A stretch of 64,000 nucleotides of DNA from Marinomonas transparens (GTDB lineage Bacteria > Pseudomonadota > Gammaproteobacteria > Pseudomonadales > Marinomonadaceae): assembly GCF_016463975.1 (NCBI RefSeq), contig NZ_JAEMNX010000003.1, forward strand, positions 248,001 to 312,000, in the 5' to 3' direction. The notes below the pieces were generated by a model. The model was not told where the DNA came from. It saw nothing but the letters and a program-made list of their open reading frames with translations, and ran no database searches. Shown here one piece after another: positions 24,399-33,624 of the stretch (position 1 is the stretch's first letter; each line of letters opens with the position of its first letter). The position numbers and the translations under genes were made by a program.

Positions 24399-24659
24399 TT
24401 ATTTAAGCAACGGATCGTCTTTTGGCAGATGTTTTTGAATCCATAAAGCCAGTTTATGCTTCATGCTAGGTAGGTCTTCTTTATCGGCTGGCAAAGCCAC
24501 AATTAATTTATCTAATACTAATAACCGATAAATGGACTCGGTTTTCTCATTCGCGGACATGGTGGCAGAAAAGCCATCATAGCCACGCTTAAGCGCATAA
24601 TTTTCGCCAACTTGGATGGCTTTTTTACTCAACGCCGCTTCATTTTTTATTTTTTTCAT
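24399..24659 (-). CDS. DUF5062 family protein
   Basis: An 86-residue soluble, helix-rich protein (MKKIKNEAALSKKAIQVGENYALKRGYDGF...) that I match to DUF5062 from memory of similar proteins in marine gammaproteobacteria. Function is unknown. The chosen ATG has GAGGAA about six bases upstream; an earlier start would add 25 unlike residues. It ends five bases from the end of the convergent Lrp gene. Confidence 0.65.
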   Translation of the reverse strand: MKKIKNEAALSKKAIQVGENYALKRGYDGFSATMSANEKTESIYRLLVLDKLIVALPADKEDLPSMKHKLALWIQKHLPKDDPLLK

Positions 24660-24893
24660 CTTGCTTCCTCTAACCTTATCGTTCAACCAGTCACCAAGTT
24701 CGCACAAACCCATTGTCGACACTATTGATAACACGCCTCTTTATTATTCTTCAGACTTTATCAGCTTTACTAAGCCCAACCGAGCCTTTCTGCCAAAGAA
24801 ATACAAAAAAAGCTTATTAAACACAATGTTACCTTTTTTTATTGGCCGTATATCAGCTCTCTATACGACTAAAGAATGAATAACAAAGAGAAA

Positions 24894-24958
24894 ATTGTTG
24901 ACAATCAACCTTGTTAAAACGCAAAAATACGACTATAAAGAATGATATTGTCAACAAT
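24894..24958 (+). promoter_or_regulatory. Paired GntR-type operators upstream of the prp operon
   Basis: ATTGTTGACAAT (24894-24905) and ATTGTCAACAAT (24947-24958) are exact reverse complements, 53 bases apart, and each has the TTGTNNACAA form bound by FadR-subfamily regulators. The second ends 18 bases before the regulator's ATG. The pair would let the GntR protein repress its own operon. Confidence 0.65.
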
Positions 24959-24976
24959 AAGATCTTTTAGTCGATT

Positions 24977-25705
24977 ATGAACCCGCTTATTCCCATCAAA
25001 TCTGCCACACTGTCAGAAGACATAGCGCAACAGCTAACCAATGCCATAGTGCAAGGCCAGATTGCCCAAGGCAGTAAGATTTCTGAGCCCGAACTCGCCA
25101 AGCAATATGGTGTGTCTAGAGGCCCTCTGAGAGAAGCGATTGTTAAACTCGAAGGACTCGGCCTAGTCACTCGTACTGCCAATGTGGGCGCGCGCGTTAT
25201 CCAATTAAATATTCAAGACATGCTCGACACCTTTACCATGCGGGAAGCACTAGAAGGCATGGCAGCAAGATTAGCAGCCAGTAATATGACCCAAGACGAT
25301 GTCCTGCGTTTAACGCATTTACTGGACGAACACCAAGCCCATCTCGATGCCCATAAAGACGAGCATTATATCCAACAAGGAAGCAATGATGACTTCCACT
25401 TACGCATCATTCACGCCAGCGGTAATGCCAAGCTCATCCGTCTACTAACGGAAGAGCTGTATGCCGTTATCCGTATGTATCGCCGTCATACCTCAGATCA
25501 AAGGAGTGATCCACGCCAAGCATTACGAGAACACAGAGCTATTTTAGATGCGATAGCCAATCACGAAGGAGATCTTGCAGAGCTACTGATGCGTCGCCAC
25601 ATTAGCCGTGCAAGTCAACTTTTAAAACAAGCGATGGAACAAGCTGTCTCGCTTCCCACAAAGGCTGGATTACCCATTCACCCAGCCAATCAACCTAAAC
25701 AATAA
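24977..25705 (+). CDS. GntR-family regulator (FadR subfamily) of the prp operon
   Basis: A 242-residue regulator. The winged helix-turn-helix covers about residues 10-75 ([53 protein letters not shown]), and an FCD ligand domain follows with D...H...H metal-type positions ([14 protein letters not shown] near 138; HRAILDAI near 191). It lies 11 bases upstream of prpB in the same direction and is the likely repressor that senses a methylcitrate-cycle intermediate. Confidence 0.9.
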   Translation: MNPLIPIKSATLSEDIAQQLTNAIVQGQIAQGSKISEPELAKQYGVSRGPLREAIVKLEGLGLVTRTANVGARVIQLNIQDMLDTFTMREALEGMAARLAASNMTQDDVLRLTHLLDEHQAHLDAHKDEHYIQQGSNDDFHLRIIHASGNAKLIRLLTEELYAVIRMYRRHTSDQRSDPRQALREHRAILDAIANHEGDLAELLMRRHISRASQLLKQAMEQAVSLPTKAGLPIHPANQPKQ

Positions 25706-25716
25706 GGGGAAAAACA

Positions 25717-26607
25717 ATGACAAAAGATTCAGCCGGTTTACGCTTTAGACAAGCCGTAAAAGAGCAGTCTCCTTTGCAAGTCGTTGGGACCGTTAACGCC
25801 TACTGTGCCATGATGGCAGAAAGAACGGGGCATCATGCAATTTACTTATCGGGAGGCGGAGTAGCGAATGCGTCTTATGGCCTACCCGATCTTGGCATGA
25901 CCGACCTACACGACGTATTAGAAGACGTACGCCGCATTACCTCGGCATCGAATTTACCGCTACTTGTCGATATAGACACAGGTTTTGGCGGTGCTTTCAA
26001 TATCGCCAGAAGCATTCAGCAAATGGAAAAAGCTGGCGCGGCGGCAGTACATATTGAAGATCAAGTGCAACAGAAACGTTGTGGTCACCGTCCTAATAAA
26101 GCCATCGTCAGCCAAGACGAAATGGTAGACCGTATTAAAGCCTGTGTGGATGCCCGTAATGATGACAATTTTGTCATTATGGCACGCACCGATGCCCTCG
26201 CTGTTGAAGGCATGGAGTCCGCTATTGCTCGTGCTGTCGCTTGTGTCGAAGCCGGTGCCGATATGATTTTTCCAGAGGCCATGCTCACTCTAGCGCAATA
26301 CCAAGAATTTTCTCATGCGGTAAAAGTACCTGTGCTGGCCAATATCACTGAATTTGGCGCAACGCCTTTGTTCACCAAAACAGAACTGGCCAACGCAGGC
26401 GTCGATCTGGTGCTTTATCCTCTCAGTGCTTTTCGCGCTATGAACAAGGCAGCGCTAAATGTTTATAAACACCTGTTAAAAGATGGCCACCAGCATAATG
26501 TGGTCACGCGCATGCAAACCCGTAACGAGCTCTACGACTTTCTTAACTACCATGAATACGAAGACAAACTCGATGTGCTCTTCTCAGCAAAAGAAGAGTC
26601 TAAATAA
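25717..26607 (+). CDS. prpB: 2-methylisocitrate lyase
   Basis: Last step of the 2-methylcitrate cycle: cleaves 2-methylisocitrate to pyruvate and succinate. The 296-residue length is normal. The isocitrate-lyase-family site reads QKRCGHR (about 116-122), where the cysteine is the catalytic base, and metal-binding acidic residues lie in DIDTGFGG (about 86-93). AGGGG precedes the ATG. It lies in a GntR-prpB-prpC-prpD cluster. Confidence 0.95.
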   Translation: MTKDSAGLRFRQAVKEQSPLQVVGTVNAYCAMMAERTGHHAIYLSGGGVANASYGLPDLGMTDLHDVLEDVRRITSASNLPLLVDIDTGFGGAFNIARSIQQMEKAGAAAVHIEDQVQQKRCGHRPNKAIVSQDEMVDRIKACVDARNDDNFVIMARTDALAVEGMESAIARAVACVEAGADMIFPEAMLTLAQYQEFSHAVKVPVLANITEFGATPLFTKTELANAGVDLVLYPLSAFRAMNKAALNVYKHLLKDGHQHNVVTRMQTRNELYDFLNYHEYEDKLDVLFSAKEESK

Positions 26608-26693
26608 TAAGAGCAAACTATTAGAGTAAATATAGCACTGCATTTTTGTCATCCACTAACCTTTGAATATAAAAATAAAGAAGGAGAAGAAAC

Positions 26694-27821
26694 ATGCCAA
26701 AAGTACTTTCAGGAGCCGGTTTACGAGGCCAAAGCGCAGGTGAAACCGCCCTCTGCACCGTCGGGAAAGCCGCCGCTGGATTAACCTACCGAGGCTACGA
26801 TATCGATGTACTTGCTGACCAAGCGAGCTTTGAAGAAATCGCCTATCTATTACTGTATGGCAACCTACCTAATCGTTCAGAACTCACCGCCTACGAAGAA
26901 AAGCTCATGGGACTGCGTGCTTTACCAGAGCCATTGAAAGCCGTGCTAGAGCAGGTTCCAAAAGACACTCACCCAATGGATGTGATGCGCACTGGTTGCT
27001 CTTTCCTTGGCAATTTAGAACCAGAAAACAGCATGGCAGATCAGCATCAGGTAGCAGATAGATTAGTCGCCACCTTGCCTGCTATGGTGCTGTACTGGTA
27101 CCGCTTTAGTCACGACGGCGTGCGAATTGATACACACAACCCCCATGTGCCTTCTCTGGCCGGTCATTTCCTAACCATGCTGCATGATAAAGCGCCCAAC
27201 GCACTGCATACCCAAGTGATGAACGCCTCTTTGATTCTATACGCAGAGCATGAATTTAACGCGTCTACTTTTACTGCTCGTGTATGTGCTTCCACCCTAT
27301 CAGATATGCACTCTTGCATTACTGGAGGCATTGGCAGCTTACGTGGCCCATTGCATGGTGGCGCAAACGAAGCCGCCATGGATATGATAGAACCCTGGAA
27401 ATCGGCAGATGAGGCCGAAGCTGCGTTGTTACAAAAGCTTGCTAATAAAGAAAAAATCATGGGCTTTGGCCATGCCATCTACAGCGAACGAGATCCGCGT
27501 AACGAGATTATAAAAAAATGGGCGAAAAAACTCAGCGAAGAAGCGGGAGACGATCATTTGTACGCCGTATCAGAACGTTGCGAAGCCGTGATGTGGCGCG
27601 AGAAAAAACTCTTCTGTAATGCCGATTTCTTCCACGCCAGCGCCTATCGTTTTATGGGCATTCCGACCCCGTTATTTACGCCCATTTTTGTTTGCTCCCG
27701 AGTCACGGGTTGGGCGGCTCATGTGATGGAACAACGCGCTAACAATCGCATTATTCGTCCCAGTGCCGATTACACAGGCCCAGACCATGCCGAGTGGATT
27801 GCCATAGACAACAGAAAATAA
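26694..27821 (+). CDS. prpC: 2-methylcitrate synthase
   Basis: Condenses propionyl-CoA with oxaloacetate to 2-methylcitrate. At 375 residues it has the shorter PrpC length rather than that of citrate synthase GltA. Citrate-synthase-family histidine and aspartate sites are in [18 protein letters not shown] (about 217-234), [16 protein letters not shown] (about 258-273) and the final active-site region [30 protein letters not shown] is at the start. It lies between prpB and prpD. Confidence 0.95.
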   Translation: MPKVLSGAGLRGQSAGETALCTVGKAAAGLTYRGYDIDVLADQASFEEIAYLLLYGNLPNRSELTAYEEKLMGLRALPEPLKAVLEQVPKDTHPMDVMRTGCSFLGNLEPENSMADQHQVADRLVATLPAMVLYWYRFSHDGVRIDTHNPHVPSLAGHFLTMLHDKAPNALHTQVMNASLILYAEHEFNASTFTARVCASTLSDMHSCITGGIGSLRGPLHGGANEAAMDMIEPWKSADEAEAALLQKLANKEKIMGFGHAIYSERDPRNEIIKKWAKKLSEEAGDDHLYAVSERCEAVMWREKKLFCNADFFHASAYRFMGIPTPLFTPIFVCSRVTGWAAHVMEQRANNRIIRPSADYTGPDHAEWIAIDNRK

Positions 27822-27856
27822 AACCACCTAATGAATTCAATGAACAAGGACTCAAC

Positions 27857-29344
27857 ATGAGCGCTAACGTAGACATCAATAACCGACCGGATTACGACCA
27901 AGTCATTCAAAACATCGCTGACTATGTACTGACCTTTAAAGTAACCAGTCAAGAAGCCCTAGATACGGCCCGTAACTGTTTAATGGACACCCTAGGCTGC
28001 GGTCTGTTGGCACTACGCTTTCCAGAATGCACCAAACACCTTGGCCCGATCGTACAGGGCACAGTGGTCCCCAATGGCGCCCGGGTGCCGGGGACGTCTT
28101 TGTCCCTCGATCCGGTGAAGGCGGCTTGGGATATCGGCTGCATTATTCGCTGGCTCGATTACAACGACACTTGGTTAGCTGCGGAATGGGGCCATCCATC
28201 CGATAATCTGGGCGGTATATTGGCAATGGCGGATCATCTTTCTCAGGTAAGAGTCGCCAATGGCGAAGCGCCCATTAGCATGCGAGAAGTACTCGAAGCC
28301 ATGGTGATGGCCCATGAAATACAGGGCGTTATTGCCTTAGAAAACTCCTTTAATCGCGTCGGCTTATGTCACGTATTATTGGTTCGCGTGGCCTCGACTG
28401 CCGTGGTGACCAAGATGATGGGCGGTGACCGAGAACAAATCATGGCCGCCGTTTCTCAAGCCTGGGTCGATGGTTCTGCCCTGCGTACTTATCGCCATGC
28501 GCCGAACGCGGGCTCACGTAAATCTTGGGCCGCAGGGGACGCAACCTCTAGAGCCGTGCGCCTAGCCGATATGTCGATGCGCGGTGAAATGGGAATTCCG
28601 AGTGTGCTGACTGCACCACAGTGGGGGTTTTACGATGTGTCTTTCTCAAAAACCAACAAAGACCAAGCCATCAAGCCTGACGATCAGCGTCAGTTCTCCT
28701 TCTCTCAAGATTACGGCACGTACGTGATGGAAAATATTCTCTTTAAGATTTCCTTCCCAGCGGAATTCCATGCGCAAACCGCAGCAGAAGCGGCGGTGAC
28801 TCTGTATCCTCAAGTGAAAGATCGTTTAGCGGACATTGAGAAAATTGTTATTCGTACCCACGAATCGGCAATTCGTATTATTTCCAAGTCTGGCCCATTG
28901 GCAAACGCCGCTGACCGAGACCATTGCTTGCAATACATGGCCGCCGTACCTTTGGCGTTTGGAAACTTAGTCGCAGAGCATTATGAAGACAGCTTCCACG
29001 CTGCAAACCCTATTATTGATGAGCTACGAGATAAAATGGAAATCGTCGAAGATAAGCGCTTCACTGCGGAATATTTAGAAGCCGATAAACGCTCTATCGC
29101 CAATGCCATTCAGGTTTTCTTTAAGGATGGCAGCAGTACAGAGGAAGTGGTCGTCGAATACCCTGTAGGTCATCGTCGTCGCCGTGAAGAAGGCATTCCC
29201 TTGCTAGAACAAAAATTCAAAAACAATTTAGCGACGCGTTTTCCAAGTCGTCAAAGCCAAGCCATTTTTGATCTCTGTAAGCAGCAGCAAAAACTGGAAA
29301 GCACACCCGTTCAAGGCTTTATGGACCTGTTTGTGATTGCTTAA
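27857..29344 (+). CDS. prpD: 2-methylcitrate dehydratase PrpD
   Basis: Dehydrates 2-methylcitrate towards 2-methyl-cis-aconitate without an iron-sulfur cluster. The 495-residue length fits. The MmgE/PrpD family pattern is clear in [24 protein letters not shown] (about 42-65), [26 protein letters not shown] (about 101-126) and [26 protein letters not shown] (about 214-239). AAGGA precedes the chosen ATG, 35 bases after prpC; an earlier in-frame ATG inside prpC has no ribosome site. Confidence 0.95.
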   Translation: MSANVDINNRPDYDQVIQNIADYVLTFKVTSQEALDTARNCLMDTLGCGLLALRFPECTKHLGPIVQGTVVPNGARVPGTSLSLDPVKAAWDIGCIIRWLDYNDTWLAAEWGHPSDNLGGILAMADHLSQVRVANGEAPISMREVLEAMVMAHEIQGVIALENSFNRVGLCHVLLVRVASTAVVTKMMGGDREQIMAAVSQAWVDGSALRTYRHAPNAGSRKSWAAGDATSRAVRLADMSMRGEMGIPSVLTAPQWGFYDVSFSKTNKDQAIKPDDQRQFSFSQDYGTYVMENILFKISFPAEFHAQTAAEAAVTLYPQVKDRLADIEKIVIRTHESAIRIISKSGPLANAADRDHCLQYMAAVPLAFGNLVAEHYEDSFHAANPIIDELRDKMEIVEDKRFTAEYLEADKRSIANAIQVFFKDGSSTEEVVVEYPVGHRRRREEGIPLLEQKFKNNLATRFPSRQSQAIFDLCKQQQKLESTPVQGFMDLFVIA

Positions 29345-29352
29345 CATCATCA

Positions 29353-29425
29353 ACCCTTAAGGGTTCAAAGCCTTTGAGGTTGGCGCTTCCTTGTGGTCGC
29401 AGTATGATAGGCTGACCACAAGGAG
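29353..29425 (+). promoter_or_regulatory. Palindrome and stem-loop in the tmcA leader, covering its ribosome site
   Basis: A perfect 14-base palindrome (AACCCTTAAGGGTT, 29353-29366) is followed by a stem with ten-base perfect arms (CCTTGTGGTC / GACCACAAGG, 29389-29423). The 3' arm includes the first part of the tmcA Shine-Dalgarno AAGGAG, so folding would hide it. It may tune translation of tmcA or simply separate prpD from tmcA. Confidence 0.5.
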
Positions 29426-29430
29426 ATTTT

Positions 29431-31530
29431 ATGCCGACATCAGCACACCACCGCCACTGTTTCCTATTAACAGGAAACGTGGCGCAGCTACTCGCCGACT
29501 TTTTACTGCTCAGCAAACAGCTCAATTCTCCTCTTATTGCCGCCCATGATGTCAGTGGCTACGATGCACTTAACACTGGTGATTTTTCTACTCGTTGTTT
29601 TAAGCAAGCGCGCCAAGAGTTAGGTTCGAACCATGACGCTATTTTGCTGGATCTTACCCAAGGTGTCTCGGCCAGTGCTTTGGCTATTTTATCTGGCACA
29701 GTGCGCGCTGGTGGTGTGTTTGCCATTGCTTTACCTGAAGACAATTGGTTATCTCTGCCTGACCAAGACCTTGCCCGTCATCTACCTTGGCCCTACGAAC
29801 CGGAACAGCTCGACTCTTATTTCAAACAGTATTTATTAAACCAACTTCAGAGTGACACCTCACCTTTTATTAAGCTTGCTTCGAATACAATAAAAACCTT
29901 ACCCGCGCTTGCATCAATCAAGGCCAATGCTCAATTGACTCAAGACCAGTCTCTAGCGCAAGCCACTCTTTTGCAGACAAAAACCAAAAACCATGTGTTA
30001 ATCGCTCCCCGTGGTAGAGGCAAGTCCACGTTACTGGGAGACAGTTTGGCAAAAATGCTACTAGCAGGGAAAAAAGTCGCCGTCACCGCGCCGAACCAAG
30101 AAGCCATTGCCACACTTAAAGCGCGTTTTGAACAAGTCGTCGCTGAAACCGACCAAACCATTAAGCTGCCCTTTTTCGCGCCTGACGCGTTACTTCTCAA
30201 TGACAGTCAATGGGATTGGTTGTTTGTCGATGAAGCCGCGATGATTCCTGTACCCTTGCTCATGTCGCTGCATCAGAAGGCCAATCAGTGCATTTTTAGT
30301 ACCACAGATTATGGTTATGAAGGCGCGGGAAAAGGCTTTGGCATACGCTTTTGCCGTTATTTAACGGATCAAGAGCCGCGCTTAACATCCCTGTCATTAC
30401 AAGCACCTATTCGATGGGGGGAAAATGACCCACTAGAAAACTGGATCAATCACTGTCTCTGTTTAACACCCCACTGCCTTGCAGAAGCAACCACTCCCCC
30501 TGAGTTACAAAGACAAAAACCACAAGCGATTGAATACCAAAGCATGGCCGGAAAAGAGTGGTTGCAACAGCCAGCCTTGCTGAACAAGACTTTTCAACTA
30601 TTAGTTGGCGCTCACTATCAAACTTCAGCTGATAATTTACGTTGGATACTGGATGACCCTTCTGTGTTGAGTTATCTCTCTTTGCAAGACGGTGTCCTAA
30701 AGAGTGTTGCCATCATGACAACTGAGGGCAATCTACCCAGTGAGTTAAGCCAAGCGGTGCTCGAAGGCAAGCGCCGCCCCCGGGGCCACCTCCTCCCCCA
30801 ATCTTTACTCGCCCATGAAGGCATTAAAAACGCTGGAGGCTACCAATACTGGCGCATTAGTCGCATTGCCACAGAGCAAAGCCAGCAGAATAAGGGCTTG
30901 GGAAGTCAGTTGCTCAACCACATAGAAATCGCGGCACAGGGACAATGTGATTTTCTCTGCACCAGCTTTGCCGCCACCTCAGATGTTTTAGGCTTTTGGT
31001 TGAAAAATGCTTACCTTCCTGTGCGCCTAGGTACAACAAAAGATCAAGCCAGTGGCAGTTACTCTTTAATGATGCTCAAACCATTAACAGCCATAGCAAA
31101 ACAAGAGGCAGAGTCTTGGCAACGACGCTTTCTCGAACACTTTTCAATCAACCTCTTATTGCAATACCAAGGTCTACCCATAGAGCTCGTCATGCAGATA
31201 TTACAAAGTAGTCAAGCGCCCACTCTGGCAACTCAGCTTTCTCAATATGACCAAGAGGATCTACAACTCTTCATCGAGCACCATAGACCTTTTGATAGTA
31301 TTCGAGCCGTATTTTTAAAAACCATTCTCAACCTCGCTTCAAACGCCCAACTCGACCCTGAAACCCCCCTAGATAAACTGGCAATAGAAGCGGCGCTTGG
31401 CAGAAATACCGAGAAAACACGCCAACAAGCGAAACTCTCTGGTAAAAAAGCCATGCATCAAGCTTTTAAAGCTTTACTTAAAGAACAAGTATTTAAAGAG
31501 CAAGTAGCGAAAGACAAAATGGGTGGATGA
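29431..31530 (+). CDS. tmcA: tRNA(Met) cytidine acetyltransferase TmcA
   Basis: Acetylates the wobble cytidine of elongator tRNA-Met (ac4C34), which sharpens reading of AUG over AUA. The 699 residues hold an N-terminal DUF1726-like domain, an RNA-helicase-like module with Walker A APRGRGKST (about 191-199) and Walker B-like LFVDEAAMIPVP (about 265-276), and a GNAT domain with ISRIATEQSQQNKGLGSQLL (about 474-493). AAGGAG precedes the ATG. It is followed by a terminator overlapping its stop, so it forms a one-gene unit. Confidence 0.95.
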   Translation: MPTSAHHRHCFLLTGNVAQLLADFLLLSKQLNSPLIAAHDVSGYDALNTGDFSTRCFKQARQELGSNHDAILLDLTQGVSASALAILSGTVRAGGVFAIALPEDNWLSLPDQDLARHLPWPYEPEQLDSYFKQYLLNQLQSDTSPFIKLASNTIKTLPALASIKANAQLTQDQSLAQATLLQTKTKNHVLIAPRGRGKSTLLGDSLAKMLLAGKKVAVTAPNQEAIATLKARFEQVVAETDQTIKLPFFAPDALLLNDSQWDWLFVDEAAMIPVPLLMSLHQKANQCIFSTTDYGYEGAGKGFGIRFCRYLTDQEPRLTSLSLQAPIRWGENDPLENWINHCLCLTPHCLAEATTPPELQRQKPQAIEYQSMAGKEWLQQPALLNKTFQLLVGAHYQTSADNLRWILDDPSVLSYLSLQDGVLKSVAIMTTEGNLPSELSQAVLEGKRRPRGHLLPQSLLAHEGIKNAGGYQYWRISRIATEQSQQNKGLGSQLLNHIEIAAQGQCDFLCTSFAATSDVLGFWLKNAYLPVRLGTTKDQASGSYSLMMLKPLTAIAKQEAESWQRRFLEHFSINLLLQYQGLPIELVMQILQSSQAPTLATQLSQYDQEDLQLFIEHHRPFDSIRAVFLKTILNLASNAQLDPETPLDKLAIEAALGRNTEKTRQQAKLSGKKAMHQAFKALLKEQVFKEQVAKDKMGG

Positions 31531-31543
31531 CCACCCCTTTTTA
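31520..31543 (+). terminator. Rho-independent terminator of tmcA
   Basis: Stem GGGTGG / CCACCC with an ATGA loop, followed by CTTTTT. It overlaps the tmcA stop codon. Confidence 0.65.
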
Positions 31544-31655
31544 AATATGACATGTGTGTAATCCCCCCTACTATTTAGTTAAAAACCCCTAAGAAATTTC
31601 ACTTTAAATTTAATTTTATCTTTAAAATCAAAACCTTATTTTGTTTTTTAAAAAC

Positions 31656-31672
31656 TTGGCACAAATCATGTA
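31656..31672 (+). promoter_or_regulatory. Possible sigma-54 promoter upstream of the dctPQM genes
   Basis: TTGGCAC-AAATC-ATGTA matches the -24 half of the sigma-54 consensus (TTGGCAC) perfectly. The -12 half has TGT where TTGC is expected. Position (about 100 bases before the binding-protein start) and the DctD-type sigma-54 activator elsewhere in the window support it. Confidence 0.45.
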
Positions 31673-31769
31673 AAGATTACGAAGTTAGCAACGCCTGTTT
31701 TGCTCTGCCATTCTTTGGCTGAAATCGGGTAAACAATAATAACTACTTAGTAATCGGAGTCTAATAACA

Positions 31770-32762
31770 ATGAAAAAAATTAGCCTAGCTCTAACCTCTC
31801 TCGCTCTTGCTTTCTCAGCAAATACTGCTTTGGCAAGCTGTGACGCTGGCGAACGTGTTGTCAAATTCAGCCATGTTACTGGTGGTACAACTCACCCTAA
31901 AGTGGTTGCTGCGAACAATTTTGCAGAACGCGTTAATAAGGAAATGAACGGCAAATTGTGTGTTGAAGTTTTTCCAAACTCTACCCTATTTGGTGACTCT
32001 AAAGAGCTTGAAGCCCTTCTATTAGGTGACGTACAGCTGCTTGCACCTTCCCTATCTAAATTCGGTTCTTATACTTCTAAATACGGTGTATTTGACCTAC
32101 CATTTATCTTTAAAGATATGGATCACGCCATTCGTTTTACCAATACAGCAGAAGGTAAAAAGCTACTAACCGAAATGGATGAGTATGCTGGTTTTGTTGG
32201 TTTAGGTTACTGGATGTCTGGCATGAAATACTTCTCTGCCAACAAACAACTGACATTACCTAACGATGCGAAAGGCTTGAAATTCCGCGTACAAACATCC
32301 GACGTTGCGAAGCAAATGATTTCAGCAATGGGCGCGTCTCCGCAAGCCATGTCTTTTTCTGAAGTCTATGGTGCGCTACAAACAGGCGTAGTAGATGGTC
32401 AAGAAAATACTTGGTCTAACATCTACACGAAAAAATTCTATGAAGTTCAAGATAGCGTGACAGAAACCAACCACCAGTTGTTGGCTTACTTGTTCATGAC
32501 CTCTTCTGATTTTCTGAATAGCCTATCAGATGAAGATCGTGCTCAATTCATGAAAATCGCTGACGATGTAACACAAGAAGCAAACCTATCGGTTAAAGCC
32601 AAAGAAGCCGCAAACCGCGCTAACATTCTAAAAGCGGGTGGCAAGATCAATACTTTAACTGCTGATCAGTTGAAAGTATGGGTCGACACCATGCAGCCAG
32701 TTTGGTCTCAGTTCGAAAGCGACATTGGTAAAGATCTAATCAAAGCCGCTGCCGGCGCTTAA
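31770..32762 (+). CDS. dctP: TRAP transporter substrate-binding protein DctP (C4-dicarboxylate type)
   Basis: Periplasmic binding protein of 330 residues with a signal peptide (cleavage near ALA-SCDA). The mature start VVKFSHVTGGTTHPK and the later LKFRVQTSDVAKQMISAMGASPQAMSFSEVYGALQTGVVDGQENTWSNI (about 169-217) are the DctP-family core. The arginine in KFRV, which pairs with the substrate carboxylate, is present. Malate, succinate or fumarate is the likely ligand by similarity. First gene of a dctPQM unit; a stem-loop separates it from the membrane genes. Confidence 0.9.
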   Translation: MKKISLALTSLALAFSANTALASCDAGERVVKFSHVTGGTTHPKVVAANNFAERVNKEMNGKLCVEVFPNSTLFGDSKELEALLLGDVQLLAPSLSKFGSYTSKYGVFDLPFIFKDMDHAIRFTNTAEGKKLLTEMDEYAGFVGLGYWMSGMKYFSANKQLTLPNDAKGLKFRVQTSDVAKQMISAMGASPQAMSFSEVYGALQTGVVDGQENTWSNIYTKKFYEVQDSVTETNHQLLAYLFMTSSDFLNSLSDEDRAQFMKIADDVTQEANLSVKAKEAANRANILKAGGKINTLTADQLKVWVDTMQPVWSQFESDIGKDLIKAAAGA

Positions 32763-32783
32763 TTAGTTCCTTACCCAGCAGTC

Positions 32784-32835
32784 AGCTGACCTCTTTCATT
32801 TCGAATAGAAGAGGTCAGCTATTTTCGGTATTTTT
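32784..32835 (+). terminator. Stem-loop between dctP and dctQ (attenuator)
   Basis: Twelve-base perfect arms AGCTGACCTCTT / AAGAGGTCAGCT, followed shortly by T-rich DNA. It would raise the ratio of binding protein to membrane subunits, as is common in TRAP operons. Confidence 0.65.
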
Positions 32836-32929
32836 CCTAGATTTTAACTCTCATTTTTGAGATACGAGCCGAAAACACCCGAGCTGCTTTTTACCACATG
32901 TTCAGGTCCGCTGAACTTAGGAGATTCCC

Positions 32930-33607
32930 ATGGCATATTGGCCACATCTTTATTTACTTATTTTTATTCTAGTCCTTTGGGTGCTGGAAAAACGTTTTCC
33001 CAAAGCCATGGAGAGAGCGGAAGAAAATCTGATCATTCTGGTTATCTCTTCCATTATGGCGGTCTCATTCGGTCAAGTTATTGCTCGTTACGGCTTTAAT
33101 ACTGGTTGGGATGCCGCATTAGAGTTTAATACTATTGCCTTTTCATGGTTAATCCTTTTAGGCATGAGCTATGGTATTAAAACTGGTATTCACCTTGGCG
33201 TAGACATTGTTCTAAACGCCGTTCCTAAACGCATCGCAAAAGGACTATCCCTATTTGGCGCAGCGGCCGCCATGCTGTATGGCTTGCTCTTACTGGACTC
33301 CACTTGGCTCGCTATGCTGGGTGTGGACGTAAGAGGCGGTGCCATCGAATATTGGTCAAAAATGTACAAAATTGGCATAGGTTCAGAAGAACTACGCTAC
33401 CCTGTGTTCGTTCAAGAACTATTCGGTTTACAACCACGTTTCCATCGCTGGGTCGTATTAATCATTCTACCCATCAGTTTGGCGCTACTGACGTACCGTT
33501 CTTTGCAAGCCTTTATCGACATTGTTCGTGGCAAACGAGACATGTTTATAAGTGGCCATGAGGCACAAGACCTCGTCGAAGAAAACAGAAACGTCTTAAA
33601 AGACTAA
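32930..33607 (+). CDS. dctQ: TRAP transporter small permease subunit DctQ
   Basis: Small membrane subunit of 225 residues with about four membrane segments. It has the DctQ-family stretch WDAALEFNTIAFSWLILLGMSYGIKTGIHLGVDIVLNAVPKR (about 61-102). A loop of about 45 residues between the last two segments is longer than in the shortest DctQ proteins but usual for the C4-dicarboxylate group. AGGAG precedes the ATG. It lies 17 bases before dctM. Confidence 0.9.
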   Translation: MAYWPHLYLLIFILVLWVLEKRFPKAMERAEENLIILVISSIMAVSFGQVIARYGFNTGWDAALEFNTIAFSWLILLGMSYGIKTGIHLGVDIVLNAVPKRIAKGLSLFGAAAAMLYGLLLLDSTWLAMLGVDVRGGAIEYWSKMYKIGIGSEELRYPVFVQELFGLQPRFHRWVVLIILPISLALLTYRSLQAFIDIVRGKRDMFISGHEAQDLVEENRNVLKD

Positions 33608-33624
33608 GCGGTTAGGAGCTTATT

